Assembly (NCBI GenBank): GCA_028023455.1
Contig: JAQFVV010006306.1
Span: forward strand, 186,001 to 250,000
DNA from: Epiperipatus broadwayi
Lineage: Eukaryota; Onychophora; Udeonychophora; Euonychophora; Peripatidae
Length of the DNA stretch: 64,000 bases
Reading direction: 5' to 3'
The translations under genes were made by a program, and so were the position numbers. Below, in pieces: positions 1-13,209 of this stretch; position 1 is the stretch's first letter; every line of letters starts with the position of its first letter. The notes beneath the pieces are model-generated. The model searched no databases, was not told where the DNA came from, and worked only from the letters and a program-made list of their open reading frames with translations.

Positions 1-386
1 TTCGTTATTGGAAGATCAGTCGGTCTGCCAGAACTTTGCATTTAGTCTTTCTGGTACACGCCTGAGCTAACCCTATTTCTTGTGTCATAAACTTATACGT
101 TACAATTTATTTTCTCTTAATAATTTTTTTTTAAATATGTTTAAACTTAATTTGGCTGACATTTGTCTTGGTGTTTTTGTTGCTCAATTGTCTAAACAAT
201 TTTAAGATCTCTTGTTTCTCCCTGAGTTTAGTCCGTGCAAACCATCATCCATTCTGATCACAGTAAATAAATTTTCCATGTGATGTGATGTATTATGGCT
301 TCTCCTTAAACGAAGTCAAGAATATCTCAGCAATTATGCCCAGATAAACCTGTTAGCCACTTTATTTTACATTCCCCACTCTAAAT
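1..386. other. A+T-rich sequence without recognisable gene
   Basis: No exon, open frame or repeat boundary could be supported here. It lies immediately 3' (in the minus sense) of the non-LTR retrotransposon fragment that follows, so the part near 300-386 may be that element's 3' untranslated tail. That is inference only. Confidence 0.4.
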
Positions 387-1385
387 TTACCCATAATCTG
401 CTCTATCCCATTTCCACAACATAATCTTTGTCAACTCTATAACCTTTATATCTAAATCCCCCTTATCTTTTTTCAAACCCAACATAAAAACTAATAATTC
501 ACTTTCTGTATAATCACTCTTTTCATATTTATTTTTCCACAACTTCATTATATGTACCCTTTCTGTTTTCAAACATTTACATTCAATTAACAAATGCCTA
601 ATATTTTCTATTCCTTCCTTACATAATTTACAAAATAAATCACCCATATTTTTCCATTTACATGTATATTCTTTTGTAGCTAAAGATCCCATTCGAGCCT
701 TAAACAATAAACTACTTTCCTTATTATTATCATATATTAACTCACACCTAATATTCTGTTTATTTCTATATATATTTAAACTCTTTTTACTCTCCATACT
801 ATTTCTCCATCTCTCTAACTTCCTATTCTTTATTAATAAATTTCTTTTATCCCATTCCTTACTACTATAACACTCAACAATCCTCTTAACACAATCATCC
901 CATCTTTTGTACAAATATACTGATATAAATTCTTTATCCAAATCTTTTGCATACCGCATTACCTTTCTCACCCATCTTGTTACCAGCCTTTTACTCATAA
1001 CCCAATTAAATACTATTTTAGCTATTCTTTTATTATCCATAAACTGCAATCTACCAAACATTTTCATTTTACTTTTTGCATCTCTCATATGAAAACTTGA
1101 CCACCCCATTTCTCCTTGTATTGCCTCCTTGCTGTCCATACTTCTGCATCCAATGCATGTCTTCCTACTTCCCTTTGAGCTTTTTCTAAGTAATTTAATA
1201 TCTTTTTACTAACATGTAATGCATCATTACCTTATGTTAACCCTGCTACTGCAACTCCTTTCCATATAATTCTAGCTACATCATATTTATTATATGAAAA
1301 CACTATTAATTTCTTTATCAATCCCTTTCCTTTCTTTGCTTCATTTATCAATTTTTTCTATTATGTTCCTTCCCCTTGTCACTTA
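387..1385 (-). pseudogene. Non-LTR retrotransposon, C-terminal fragment
   Basis: The minus strand has a 250-codon open frame (1139 down to 387). Upstream of it, to about 1385, is decayed sequence of the same polyprotein (a GNDALHVSKKILNYLEKAQ-like stretch with stops). Near the end the protein carries a Cys-x2-Cys ... His-x4-Cys cluster (FCKLCKEG, then HLLIECKCL). This resembles the zinc-binding segment that follows the reverse transcriptase in many LINE polyproteins, and the GEMGWSSF motif before it is also typical of such C-termini. The reverse transcriptase itself is absent, so this is a truncated, inactive copy. It differs from the RTE-type element at 4.3-7.1 kb. The clade cannot be fixed from this fragment. 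Confidence 0.65.
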
Positions 1386-1419
1386 TTGTTATAAGTGATA
1401 GAGGGAAGGAACATGATAG
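1358..1419. repeat. Hairpin joining inverted LINE fragments
   Basis: A near-perfect inverted repeat of about 29 bp per arm (CTATTATGTTCCTTCCCC against GGGAAGGAACATGATAG, slightly imperfect) has a 4-base loop near 1387-1390. The left arm belongs to the minus-strand retrotransposon fragment. The right arm opens a short plus-strand stretch that could be the same element in opposite orientation. This suggests an inverted, twin-priming-like junction. Confidence 0.6.
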
Positions 1420-3024
1420 AGCAATTAGTAGGAGAGATATTAGGTCAGGACCATATATACATTATTTAGGTACTTATCATAAAATCGAGTGGGAAAAGAA
1501 TATTAGGTTTATAAAACATGTTAAAGATTATTGAAAAAAGGATATGTTATGAAACTTTATACATTCAGAAAAATTTGGATAGATGTGTAAATAAAGTTAA
1601 AGGTCCAGTAAAGTTAGGTGGAAAATGGGCATTATTAGATAATTGGAAGATTTAATAATTATGGTAGAATTGTGAATGAGAGTTTATAAAGGAGGTGGGG
1701 AACATTAGAATATTTATTTATATAGGTATATAAAAATATATGTATAGGTATTTATATGTATAATGTTAATTATTGTTGAAGGTCCAATAGGTGGAGTAAA
1801 TGTAATTAATAGATTATATGATGTATAAAACTTTATATCTTGAAAAGGTCTCAATAAGAGATCGCAGCCAGATTGGTAATTAAATAATTGAAAATATAAG
1901 TAGTTGTTTGTTTCAATTTTATTTAGGTTGATTGATTATTATATTAAGTATATAACTATAACAATATTGTGGATAAATAATTTTATGATGGATATTTGAT
2001 CACTGTATATATTATTAATGTAATTATTTATTTAAATTTTTTTTTTTTTACTTTAAATTTTATTATTTTACTACCTTTTTTTTTTCATATGAGCAATTAT
2101 TGTGAATTATTCTTAAAACATAATTCAGTTGTAGTAATCCCAATACATGTTAAATTTTATTTTTAATTTCATCTTTTTTATAAACATATTTTTATTTTCA
2201 TCTTTCCTTTTTTTAAAACATATATCTGTGATAACTGGATCCACACACAGCATTAACCATATATGTGACTGGTTTTGTTTTATCTTAAGCTATCATTTAT
2301 TTCTTAAAATAAAGCAACCTTTATAAGAGTATTTTGGCTTATTTTTGCATGTTTTTGTGTGCTTTTATTGATACTTTGTATGTATGAGCTTTTAAATAAA
2401 TGTTAAATGATTTGCCTACTTTGGTAGAAAAGCTGTAGTATATATTTCTCATATCCATTTATAGATTACACGTTATATATATTAGTACAGGTGCATACTT
2501 ACTCTATATATAAGTAAATGTATTTATCTATGTATGTGTACTTATCTTTAGTTAGTTATTTATGCCTTATGTTCTAAAAATACATTTTTGTTAGATGTTT
2601 GTGTTCCATTGTTACAGATTTATTTAAATTTTAAGTATTTTGATTTTGAAGGAATTGGATACCACATGTTTTGCACAGTGGCATTAGGGATGTCTTCTTT
2701 TTACAGTAGCAGTCTAAATGTCATATTGACATATACAGTATATATAGATTTTTTCTTTTATACTTTAGAAATATTTTTTTTATTATAATCATTTTTATTA
2801 ATTGGTGATTACTACAGTTAAAACTAAAATAACAATTGTTTAATTTCAGTAGTATATTATTCAAAATGTTTTATATCACTATCATAAATATTGAATGGAA
2901 CAAATGTCATGAAGTACCACTGGTATTCGGTAACAAGTCAATCTGAAGAAAGCCGTTTGTTTGGTGTTGATCAGTCTAATCGTAATAATATAAAATTGTA
3001 TGCCTTATTGTTAATTTCAGTTTA
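1420..3024. other. A+T-rich intergenic stretch
   Basis: The first 300 bases may continue the inverted LINE fragment on the plus strand. The rest is A+T-rich with poly-T runs, and I see no gene, RNA gene or clear repeat boundary in it. Confidence 0.4.
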
Positions 3025-3331
3025 AAATAGGGAAAACTCTCTCCATACAGTAGTGCCACTCAAAGCAAGATAGAGTTATCAATGGATGCCTGAAAGCTTG
3101 TGCTTAAAATCCTTATCTAGTACCTACTCATCCAATATCCCCAAACTAGTTTCTGGCTTATGGCCTTTGTCAGTGAGGAGCCTTGGATCTGAGAGCACCG
3201 CACAAGCCTTCTGGCATCCATTGATTACTCTGCCTTGCTTTGAGTGGCATTACTGTATGGAGAGAGTTTTGCCTATTTTAACAACAGATATGAGCAAGAA
3301 TGGGAAATAGTGATCATGTGATGTTTAAAGG
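3025..3331 (+). mobile_element. Foldback hammerhead element, family X, copy 1
   Basis: A 307-bp insertion is flanked by a perfect 13-bp target duplication, TAATTTCAGTTTA (3012-3024 and 3332-3344). The left arm starts at the recessed end (AAAACTCTCTCC). It continues through an inverted hammerhead region (minus strand, 3130-3188) and then flips at about 3205 into the plus orientation. It ends past the family tail GTGATCATGTGATG. The ribozyme core is damaged: CUGACAA replaces CUGANGA and the cleavage triplet is GUU. Family identity is certain from sequence shared with the copies at 24.8, 27.7 and 34.4 kb. Confidence 0.88.
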
Positions 3332-3344
3332 TAATTTCAGTTTA

Positions 3345-4344
3345 TTGTCCATATATCTTTTTACTATACACTTTTTAAAAGAAAATTTAATGTTAGTAAC
3401 CAAAATAAATAATCCTTTCTAAAATTCTTTTTATTTAAATGTGATAAATTTGATGTATTTAAAATGTCACAGTAATATAGTAAAAGCAAAAAACGGTATA
3501 AAATGTTAATTGCTTTTAGTAGTCTGGGAAATTGTAAATTTTTCATTCAAAATAATTATTTAAATATTTTGTATGCAGATCTTGCAATTATTTCATAATA
3601 CAGGAAGCCTTATTATAGTTTGTTTTCCATGATATAAATTTAATTCAGTAAATCGTTATTTGAAATATGCAAGGTTACTGTACTTTCAGAAGAAAATATA
3701 TCAAATTACATCCTTAATTTTATCAGGAAGTAATATTCTAATTTGTAAATAATGTATTTGTTTATTTGTATCTGCTTTAAAAACACACCTTTCATTTAGT
3801 ATTTCATTTATATAGTTTTATTTATTAAAAGCAATGTTAATTTAAAAAGGTTAATAAACTTACTACTAATTGAATATTTAATTTCTAATTGATGATTCAA
3901 TATAATTAACAATTATAGCATATCTTTTTCATATGCTTTTATCTTATCCTATTTGAGAATCATCTATTGTAAGTTCGAGTAATCAGATATTCTCTGGTTT
4001 TTGCCTTGTCAGTATAGACTGGGATTCAAAACTGGAACGAATGCACTTATGTATCTAGTAGCTACCTTTTACATTGATTACCAAAATTCACATTGCATGG
4101 TTTAGAGCTGGATGAAGAGATCTGCTTTTGGAATTTATAATGAATTTGGAAGCTGACAATACATTAGAGTATTACAAAATTAATACAATTTATCACTAGA
4201 GTTGGAATGAAACTGTGATGTAAAAATGTCATATATGAGAGTTTCATGTTTCTTGGTTGTTGCTAATAAATTTTCAGTTATTTATGTGGTAAATGTGCAC
4301 AATTTTTCAAATAATGAAGCTACCTTAATTGTCGTTTAGATATA
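3345..4344. other. A+T-rich intergenic stretch
   Basis: I see no supported gene or repeat here. The sequence is A+T-rich with many short open frames of no recognisable composition. Confidence 0.4.
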
Positions 4345-7075
4345 ATTTTTTCGGACATATAATCATCATTATCAACCATTATCAATCCACTGCAGGATGA
4401 AGATCTCTCCAAGTCCAATCTATCTTCTCCGATCTTTAGCTTCTCTTCTCCACATCACCCCTGCACACTTTCTTATTTCACCCATCCATCTCATCACATG
4501 GGGTCTCTTTCTGGGTCTTTTACAATCTCTTGGATTCCAGTTTAAGATTTCAATTGTCCATCTACTATCATCTCTTCTAGCAATATGTCCAGCCCAACTC
4601 CACTTCAATCTTTTAATTTTTTCAGTGAGGTCAGTAGCACCTGTTTGTTCTCTTACCTATACATTGCGTTTTCGATCTCTTTTTGTTACTCCCTATATGT
4701 ATCTCTCCATACTTCTCTGAGTGGTCTGAAGTCTCTGTATTGCTCTACTATTAAGTGTCCAAGTCTCAGATCCATAAGTAAGAACTGGCAAAACACATTT
4801 ATTAAAAACCTTCCTTTTCAAACAAATAGGCATATTTCCTTTTAGTATCAAATTATTTCCACCAAAAGCATTCCAACCAAGTTTAATTATATGATTAATT
4901 TCATCCATTATGTTTCCATCTGTATTAATAATCTGACCAAGGTATTTGTAACTGTTAACTTCTTCTAATTCATCATAATCAATCTTTATTTTCATAATTT
5001 GAGAAAATCTATTAAACATTACTTTAGTCTTTTTAACATTTATTTTTAGTCCTACTTTTCTACTTTCATCTGATAACTCCTGCAACCTTTCCTGTAACTC
5101 TAAAGCATTATTTGAAAAAACAACTACATTACTGCAAAATCTAAATGACTTAAATAATCTCCATTTACTTTCACTCCTTTAGCTTCCCATTTTAATCCAC
5201 AAAATACTTCTTGCAGTACTGCTGTAAAAAGTTTAGGAGATATGTCACCTTGTCTTACACCCTTTTCAATGTTGATTTTCCTACTATCATTATGTAATTA
5301 ATTGTTGCTGTTGCATTTTTATAAATATTCTTTAAAATATGACAATATCCTGGATCTACACCTTGATGATCCAATGCTTTAATCACTGAAGAAATGTTTA
5401 TAGAATCAAATGCCTTTTCATAATGTACAAATCCTAAGCATAATGGCAACTCATATTCATTTGTCTTTTCTATAACTTCTCTCAATACCTGGATATGATC
5501 TACTGTACTAAAACCATTTTTAAATCCAGCTTGTTTTCTTAGTTGGTGGAAATCCAGTGTTCTCTGTAGACGAGTTGTAATTATCTTAGTAAAAAATTTG
5601 TATAAAACTGATAAAAGACTGATAGGTCTGTAATTTCTAATATCTTCTTTATCATCTTTTTTAAATATTAATATTAATACTGCATTCTTCCAATCATCTG
5701 GTACATCTTTATCATTTAAACATTTGATATCTAACTTTGCTAAAAAAAAATTTTATTTCTTCACCTGCTTCTTTTAATATATCAATTATAATTCCATCAT
5801 GACCTGGCGCCTTCCCTTTCTTCATAAATTTAATTGCATGTCTCACTTCCTCATTCAAAATTCTGGGCAATTCAGAAGATATAATAGGTATAGGAGGTAC
5901 TTGTTCTTTATTACTATATAATTCTTGATAGAAGTCTTCTACACATTTCATGATGCCATCTCTCTTTTTAGTAATAATGCCATCTATTTTGCTTATTGCA
6001 GATATAAATTTCCTACCAATACCAAAATGTTGTTTTACACTCTTTAGACTTTTATTCTCTTCTGCAGCTTTCCTTGCTAGTTCACAATTATACTTTATAT
6101 TTTCAACTCTTTTCCGCACCATTTTACAAAATTCGAGATATTCAATCTTTTTTAATGCATCATTGTTGTATATCCTCATATTCCTTCTTTTCTTCATAAA
6201 TTCTCTAGTCTCAGTAGAAATTTTATTGGCAATTGTTACTTTTTTCTACCAGCTATCTTTGTTGCAGTTTTTAAAAGTGTATCAGTTATTTTCCTATTAA
6301 TGTCATTCAAATCTGAATCATGTTCAAAATCTACTAATACTTGAAACCGATTTGTAAGTTCTAATTTAAATTCATTAGAATGTTTCTGAAGATTAGGAAT
6401 ATCAACTGTAAATATTGTTTTTATTAATAATTTTTGTCTCTCTAGTTTTGCATTAACATGTATCTTACATCTTACTAATCGATGATCACTTCCTATGTTA
6501 AATTTATTAAGAACATTACAATCTTGAAATATGTATTTTCTGTTAGTCAAAATATAATCCAATTCTGCTGTACCTTCATTTGGATGCTTCCATGTCCATT
6601 TTCTTTTAAAGTTTTTCTTTTTCTGCAAACTCCACAAGTCTATCTCCTCTCTCATTTCTATTACTCTAACCAAAATTACCTACAGCATTTTCATCTTTCA
6701 GTTGTTTACCAATTCTATCATTAAAGTCTCCCATAACAATTTTAAAATGTTGTTTACTCTGATCAAAAGCCTTTTGTACATCCATATAAAAATCTTCTAC
6801 TACTTCATCACTATGAGAACTTCTTGGGCATAAACCATTTGGTATATCTATTAAGTTGTATAACTAATCTTGACACTCTGTCTGATACACCATCAATCTC
6901 CACAATGTTATTCTTCCATTTTTTATTTATAATGAATCCTACGCCACTTGTATTTCCAATATTTGTTCCTTTATAGTAGAGTATATGTCCACTTTTTAAG
7001 TCAATTGTTTCTTCACCTTTTCTTCTAACTTCACAAAGTCCAATAATGTCCCATTTAATATAACTCAGCAAGGTT
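4345..7075 (-). pseudogene. RTE-type LINE, endonuclease and reverse transcriptase, decayed
   Basis: Read on the minus strand this is one non-LTR retrotransposon broken into several frames. From 5' to 3' it has an APE endonuclease N-terminus at about 7071 (IKWDIIGLCEVRRKGEE, then GVGFIINKKWKNN) and an endonuclease C-terminus at 6673-6240 (WTWKHPN, then GSDHRLVRCKI). The reverse transcriptase starts at 6197-5712 (GKAPGHDGI) and its palm lies at 5485-5255. A late reverse transcriptase part is at 5085-4693 (SDESRKVGLKINVKKTKVM), and a thumb/C-terminal WSWAGHIARRDD is at 4608-4420. In the palm, motif A reads GFVHYEKAFDS, with His where Asp is expected. The FADD box region near 5130 is frameshifted to FAVM. 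The 3' end carries ATCCACTGCAGGATGAAG-like sequence, commonly seen at RTE ends. It is inactive but comparatively recent, because long frames survive. Confidence 0.92.
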
Positions 7076-8689
7076 TTTTTTATTGCATCCCTTTATTTTT
7101 TATTTTCAATTATCAGAATAAACTCCAAAAACAGCCCACCTCCAACCACCATCACCAATATAATGAGTTAAAGTATACACCTTTGATATAACTGTAATCA
7201 ATACTTCAGTAATATTAACACAGTGAATTGGAAAATTTCACAAACATTAATATATGAAAGAAAATAATAGTATGTAAAAGTGAATAGAAAAACATCTTCA
7301 TGCTCTCAAACTAAGACACTTCAAAATGGCTTATATAATTAGATTGCAAGTTTATGACCACTCTTTTCAAAAGTATCTCATGTTCGAGTTTGACAGTACT
7401 CAACATGATATCGTTGAGCTATTATAAGATCAGTACAGCGCATACATTAAAGGTGGAAATCCTTTTTGTTTAATTAATATTTCATTTTGTAAATCAGATT
7501 GTCTGAAATAATTTTTTCCCCACATGTTGAGTAAGAAATGATGATCATGTGATGTTTATGTTGACGTAGTTTTCATCAATTCTTTGTAGAAAAATAATAT
7601 ATTAAATTAAGTCATTATTTTGTTTAAAATTTTATCATAAATAGTGTTTTTTAATTGACTATAATAATAATCAATATTATGAAAATATATATTTGTTTTG
7701 TTTTCTACTTAATCATTTTCATTAATTAAGAAATAATTTTTATACCTTATTTTTTGTCTGTTTGTCCGAGAAATCTTGTAATTCAATTTTCACCCACTTA
7801 CCAATTTTAGATTTTGTTGAAACTTTGCATGCATATGTATTTTTGATGATAATATTCATTTTTTAATGCGTTATTTAAGTTACAATTTCTGATTGGTTGT
7901 TTGTTTGTTAATTTGTTAACACTTTTATTGAAAGTAAAATAAAATTTCCAAATCGAGGTTTAATATATTTAATATAATTTGTTGAAATTTTGTACAGTTT
8001 TTATAAATCACTGGCAATGCGATATGACACTAAAATATTTTAGATAGGTCACCTGGTTTCTTAGATCCAAAGGACTGGATAAATGAAGTAATAAATCTGT
8101 CATGTAAATTAGTGAGCTTGCAATTTTGCTTATTTACTCATAATTAAGTTTCAGTAAGAATGACGTTTAGTAAATTCTAAGTAATTTCACCGACGTCATT
8201 CAGTCAAAAAACATCGTAAATAGTAATTTAAAGTGAGAATTCTACTCACGCTCACCTCAACAGTACTTCAGATTTGCTCATATAAAAGAATTTGAGTCAT
8301 AGGAATAAGAGGATCCTTTTTATTTCTGCCTAAATACTATATCTTGGATTGAAGAGGAAAGTATTCATTTATTTAACACTCTCAAAAGGCGCGTGCTCAA
8401 TTAGCTTGAAAGGCTGTTATTTGAATGTAAAACAGTTTCATAGTAAAATACTTTTAATAATTATAAATTGCAAAAAAAGTTTGCTCTTTTTATAAGTGCT
8501 TCCAGATATCCCGTTTAGTTGCTGAATATGAAAGTTTTTAGTCAAATAATTGAAACAAGAATTTAATTCAGATCTTTTTCATAAACAGCTGGTGATAAAA
8601 TTGCCAAAAAAGAAAGACTTTCAAATTCATATTTGATAGCACTTTTTTTTTAAAAAAAAAAAAAAAAACTTGTTACTTTTTATTCAGAT
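7076..8689. other. A+T-rich intergenic stretch
   Basis: I found no gene. A short family X tail remnant lies at 7528-7560 and is listed separately. Confidence 0.4.
7528..7560 (+). mobile_element. Family X tail remnant
   Basis: The segment GTAAGAAATGATGATCATG followed by TGATGTTTA matches the 3' tail of family X elements and nothing else of the unit. It is bracketed by similar, imperfect ATGTTGAGTA and ATGTTGACGTA sequences that could be an eroded target duplication. It may be an ultra-short insertion like the one at 29301-29330. Confidence 0.5.
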
Positions 8690-9170
8690 TGTGTAAGCAT
8701 AAGAAAGGATGGTCATGTAATTTTTTAGTGAATACCAATCCTGACCAAAGGAAATTGGTGACTATAGTTATTAAAAAACCAAAGATACTAAAATGTATAG
8801 ATACTGGATTGAGATCTGTGTGATTTTACAAGCGAATTAGTTTAACTTGGATTGAAAACATTGGGTTTTCTGTTTGGACTCTTAGCTTTATCGTTAACTA
8901 AAAAGATAAAAGGTGACTGCTAGAGAGTTGCATTAAATCCAAAGATCTAGGTATCGTGCTCTTAGATCCAAGGCTTGAAAACCACAAATGAGAAACTACT
9001 CTGGGGATATTGGATGAGTAGGTGCTAGACAGAGATTTTTGATGCACAAATCTTCAAGCATCCGGTGATTATTATGGCTTCTACTGGTTGGCACTGTTTT
9101 ATGGAGAGAGTTACTACTAATTTAACATATTGTGTAAGCGTATGAAAAAGTGTTTGTGTGATGTTTTAAT
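8690..9170 (+). mobile_element. Foldback hammerhead element, family X, old diverged copy
   Basis: Plus-oriented sequence follows the family X unit order. It has the tail-like TTGTGTAAGCATAAGAAAG, then ACCAATCCTG, AAAAGGTGACTGCTAGAG, TTAGATCCAAGGCT, then CTCTGGGGATATTGGATG and a second tail-like TTGTGTAAGCGTATGAAAAA. Tail-type sequence at both ends is what a head-to-tail unit would leave. The ribozyme core is destroyed: no CUGANGA, and GAGAAACTACTC in place of GAAACTAGTC. I could not find a target duplication. Confidence 0.65.
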
Positions 9171-9619
9171 GTTAATAATTATTATGAAATTTTGTTTTGT
9201 ATGAGAGAAATTAACCCAAATGTATTTTCATTGCCATAATACACTGTTTTGTGTAGTAGTAACATGACTCTTCCCCATCTTGAATCGTCCATGCATTATA
9301 TGAGTCAGTGACCAGCATTCATTGCACAGCACGTCAGCTGTGTATAAAGAAAATGGCAAGTGCATTATTTGTGTGTAAGGGTTCCGAACGTAATACAGAA
9401 ACAAATAATACAGCATGGAAGCATTTTAAAGTAATTATTATCAAGTTGTAAAAAATTCCAGTTAGTGGATAGAAGACTATGGCATGATTAATAAGGGCAG
9501 TAAAGGGGTTCGTGTTTTGTTCTGGCACAGTAGTCTGTAGATTCTCATCAGTAAAACAGTATTAAGAAACAATAAATCTCTTCTTGATAAAAGCGAAGAA
9601 AAAAAAAAATTATTGCACT

Positions 9620-11220
9620 GACCAATAAAAATGGAAATGCTCAAATCAACATCCGTAATTAAATATATTGGCAATCAATCAAATATAACTTGCTGCTAAT
9701 TATGTTGCTCCAAACGTAACTGCCAAACATGGAAAATCTTTTAGCGATGGTGAATATCTAAAACAAACATGATTAAAATATGCACTGGTTCTTTTTGAAG
9801 ATTCTGAAAGTAAAGACAAAATTACTCAAAGAATATGTTTTCACTAGAAATACAATAAAAGATAGAATCTTGGAAATGGCTCAAAATATAAGCCATCACA
9901 AAATGTAGATAGAAAATTTTCCAGTTTCATTTCTCTCTGTCTTGTTGAAATCTACCGATGTAGTTGGATCCTTGTCTAGCTATTATTGAGAATATCAAGG
10001 AATAATTAATCAGTATATCATCATTAGCAACAACAACAGTAAAAGGAATCGATATTTGTGTTGCCTTTGTAGATGCAATTGCTGAAAAAGAAACTTCCAA
10101 AATTATATCAGTATCAAGTGATAGTGCTCATGGTTTGATCAGACAGGAAAATGGCTTTGTCAATTCATTTACCAAATGTATCGAGCATACACACAGTTCT
10201 GGATTTTCAATGCATTATACATCAGCTAGTTTCAAGATATTGAAAGATATGTTTTATAACAAATTTAGTTAATTTTATATCAGCATGCGCTTTAAATAAC
10301 TATTTCTGGAACTGTTAAATGAAGTAAATTCATCATATAATGGTTTACTTACGTATAATAATGTCTGATAGTGAAATCATAGAAAAGTTCTTCAAATATT
10401 TGGTGAGTAATTAAAGGAAATTAGAATTTTTTACATAGTGATAAATATCATTGAACAATACAGTTGGTTAATAATGTTTTTATTGATTTGAGCTTTCACT
10501 TAAATGAATTAAATATTAAATTTCAAGATATTAATACAATAATTATTACGTTCATTTAATTAAAGCATTCAAAGTTGAATTAGAAATTTTTTAGTCGTCA
10601 TATTATTTCAAATAGCTATAAATATTTTCCAAATACGTAAAAAAAAATTATGCCGATAAAGAATCTTACGAGAAATCAAATCCAGATAAATTGGCACAAG
10701 AGTTTGCTATTGTAATTCAGTTGATGATCAAATAATTTTCACAGTTTGTAGGAAACATCCAAGTTTATTTTTTATCTCTTCAACATCAGCAGATAAATTT
10801 AATTTGAAAATGTTCAAGTGGTTAAATTTGAATGATAAAGAATTGCAACTAAGTAATCGTCAATCTAGTTGTATATGGAAATAAAAGTTTATTGATTTGA
10901 GAAGTGACTTGAAAATGATCTATTATTGGATATTTAAAGAAGAAATATTAAAAACTTTGGATATTGTTTCTGGAACCTTCTGTTGTTTAAAAACGCTGAC
11001 AACAGTGATATTATCTTTTTTTTTCTCTACTATGCATAATATAAATTATTTTCAGAAATTAATTTTATAAAAGACAGATTCAGAAATAGAATGACTAATG
11101 AATATAGGTTGGCATATATTACAAAAAATGATCAAATATGATCCCGATATAAAGCATTTAGCATCTAATATACAGCAGCAAAAATCTCATTCAGAATATG
11201 TTTATGATAATTCATCTTTG
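9620..11220 (+). pseudogene. hAT transposase pseudogene (GTF2IRD2/SCAND3-like group)
   Basis: There is no long open frame, but plus-strand fragments in shifting frames follow hAT transposase order. They are AKHGKSFSDGEYLKQT (from about 9715), TRNTIKDRILEMAQNISHH (about 9844), then ISVSSDSAHGLIRQENGFV (about 10105). DLSFHLNELNIKFQDIN follows (about 10477), then NLNDKELQLSNRQ (about 10829) and DPDIKHLASNIQQQKSH near 11140-11195. The last resembles the tail end of this group of animal hAT proteins. Multiple stops and frameshifts show it is dead. The element's terminal repeats were not found. The identification rests on several short similarities in the right order. Confidence 0.75.
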
Positions 11221-11646
11221 TAAAATTCTATGCTGATTATTAAAATTATTTCAATAAAATTCTGTAATAATTAATTTTTTTCCTAGTAAAAAAATTGCTT
11301 GGCATGCCAGTAATTTCCATAAATATTTGTAAATTTTTGGCACGTGCATTTAAAAATGTTTGTTAACATTGAACTAGACAAATAAGTATTTTTTTTTTCT
11401 ACGATAAAAATTAGACAGACAAATAAGTATTGTTGGCAAAATTATAAATTTTTCGAAAAAATTCTATAGATAGTTTTTTTTATACATGTAAATATTAATT
11501 TTAATAATGATCAAATCCCATTTCAGTATTTGCTTTTGAGTTTTCAGAATCCTTATTTAAATAATATAAATTAATCTAGTTCTTATATATTGAATATTAG
11601 TCAGAAATCAATTCTGAAAATAATTTATTATTAATAATTATAACTT

Positions 11647-12330
11647 GTGAGTTTTCCGGTAAACCAAGATGGCAGCCGATATTTTTGATAAATACTATAC
11701 AGTTTAGAGGACTTTCCATCTGCCAAAAATGTGTTAGTTGTTAAATTAAAACAAAATTGATAAATCGATTGTTAAATTTAAAAAAAAAGGAATAAATTCT
11801 GATAAATTTTATCAAGAGGCTTGATTTTTCTAAAAAAAATATAACATGGGAAGCGATGAAATGCTCTTAATACTGTCGTACTTTGGTTCAATTTAGCGTG
11901 CTTTTTTTTTTTTCACAGCAATTTTTTTTTTTTTGGTAAACTGTCATAATGATAAAAATTTGGGACCTGACCTTCACAGTGTAATGCAGTAGACTATTTC
12001 CAAGAATATGGGATCCTGACCTCCCGAAAAGTGTGCATTAATACTCATGATAGGATTGCATGCCGCCGACATGAATAAAGTGTAAATATTATATTTTTTC
12101 ATTATTTTTGTTAATAAGTTAATCGAAAAAGAAAAGAAAATAAACTGTAAATATTCTAATTAATTTTTCCACTATGATTTCTTTTTTTAAACTAACAGTA
12201 ATAAAAAATAAAATGTAAATATTAAATATGTTTCCTAGCAGGCATTTTTTTTGTAAACATTTTTGGAGGCCCCTCGAAACTAGATTTATCAAAAATACTT
12301 GCTACCATCTTGGTTTACCCGAAATCTCAC
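11647..12330. mobile_element. Non-autonomous DNA transposon with terminal inverted repeats
   Basis: The left end starts GTGAGTTTTCCGGTAAACC and continues AAGATGGCAGCC ... TTTTTGATAAA. The right end is its inverted partner, ...TTTATCAAAAATAC and GGTTTACCCGAAATCTCAC. The repeats are about 45 bp and enclose about 590 bp of A+T-rich sequence with no coding potential. Superfamily and target duplication could not be settled; TTATAA-like sequence lies just outside both ends. Confidence 0.75.
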
Positions 12331-12840
12331 AAACACCTTATAATCCTCAACCCCAACAGGTCGATCTGAAAAGTACTTAACTAAACTAGTGATATAAATC
12401 TTTAACAGAGTAAAATCGGTCAATAATGTAATCTATATCAAATAACGTAACAAATTTAGATCTTAGCTTTCTAGATAAAGTCCTTGATAACCAAAATATC
12501 ATGTATTAATTTATTAAGTTTTGTCCTTTTTTACCATGATGTTATCAGGTAATTATTAATTATGCCTATAGTACCATTTGTAAACATATATTATTTGTTT
12601 TAATAAAGTTATTTTAGAAATAAAAATTTAGATGAAACTAATAATCGTAATACTTAATACAATTTAAAATTGTCCTCGCAAATATTTGAGAAAGATTTAA
12701 AATAATAAAATGAGTTGTCTGTGTTTAGATCTTACATTATTTTCATTTTATTTTGATTTTAATTCTAATAGTCACAATTCATGTGTACATATAGGAAAGG
12801 TAATTTTATAACTTTATCTTTCTTATTGCATTGCCAAATC

Positions 12841-13028
12841 CATATAATATTAATATCATTTATGTACTTTATTACTTTTTACAACCCACTATTCACGGTT
12901 TCAATTGCCCAGCAATCTAAGATTTGAAAATATAACTAGAAATTCTGGAGAAGATTGCTGGGTAATTGAAACCGTCAATAGGGGGTTGTAAAAAATAATA
13001 AAGAACATAAATGATATTAATATTATAT
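12841..13028. repeat. Foldback repeat upstream of CHP1 exon 2
   Basis: Arms 12841-12918 and 12953-13028 are inverted copies (for example CGGTTTCAATTGCCCAGCAA against TTGCTGGGTAATTGAAACCG), with a spacer of about 34 bp. The structure ends 180 bp before the exon acceptor at 13209, so the pre-mRNA would carry a strong hairpin close to it. The loop-side sequence CTGGAGA ... GAAACCGTC is faintly hammerhead-like but has a wrong core base. Confidence 0.85.
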
Positions 13029-13209
13029 GAGAAAGGTAGTTTTATGTTGATTTATATTATTATAATCTGTTTTTTATTTTATTTTATAATTTTGTTAAAT
13101 GTGCACACATATTTGATAATATTAAAAATTTGTTTGTTACTTAAATTATTAATCTTGATTTCTAATTTTAGGCCTCGCATTTTCATTTTAAATTTATTCT
13201 TTTATCTAG

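Noticed and set aside
4397-6300. Plus-strand frames of 80-116 codons
   Set aside because: They are antisense to the RTE endonuclease/reverse transcriptase and have no recognisable composition.
12940-12985. Hammerhead in the foldback before CHP1 exon 2
   Set aside because: CTGGAGA ... GAAACCGTC has the spacing, but the invariant A of CUGA is G and helix I does not pair convincingly.
1-13209. CHP1 first exon
   Set aside because: I looked for a Met-Gly start followed by an acidic helix and a donor in phase 1 and found no convincing candidate. It may be outside the window.
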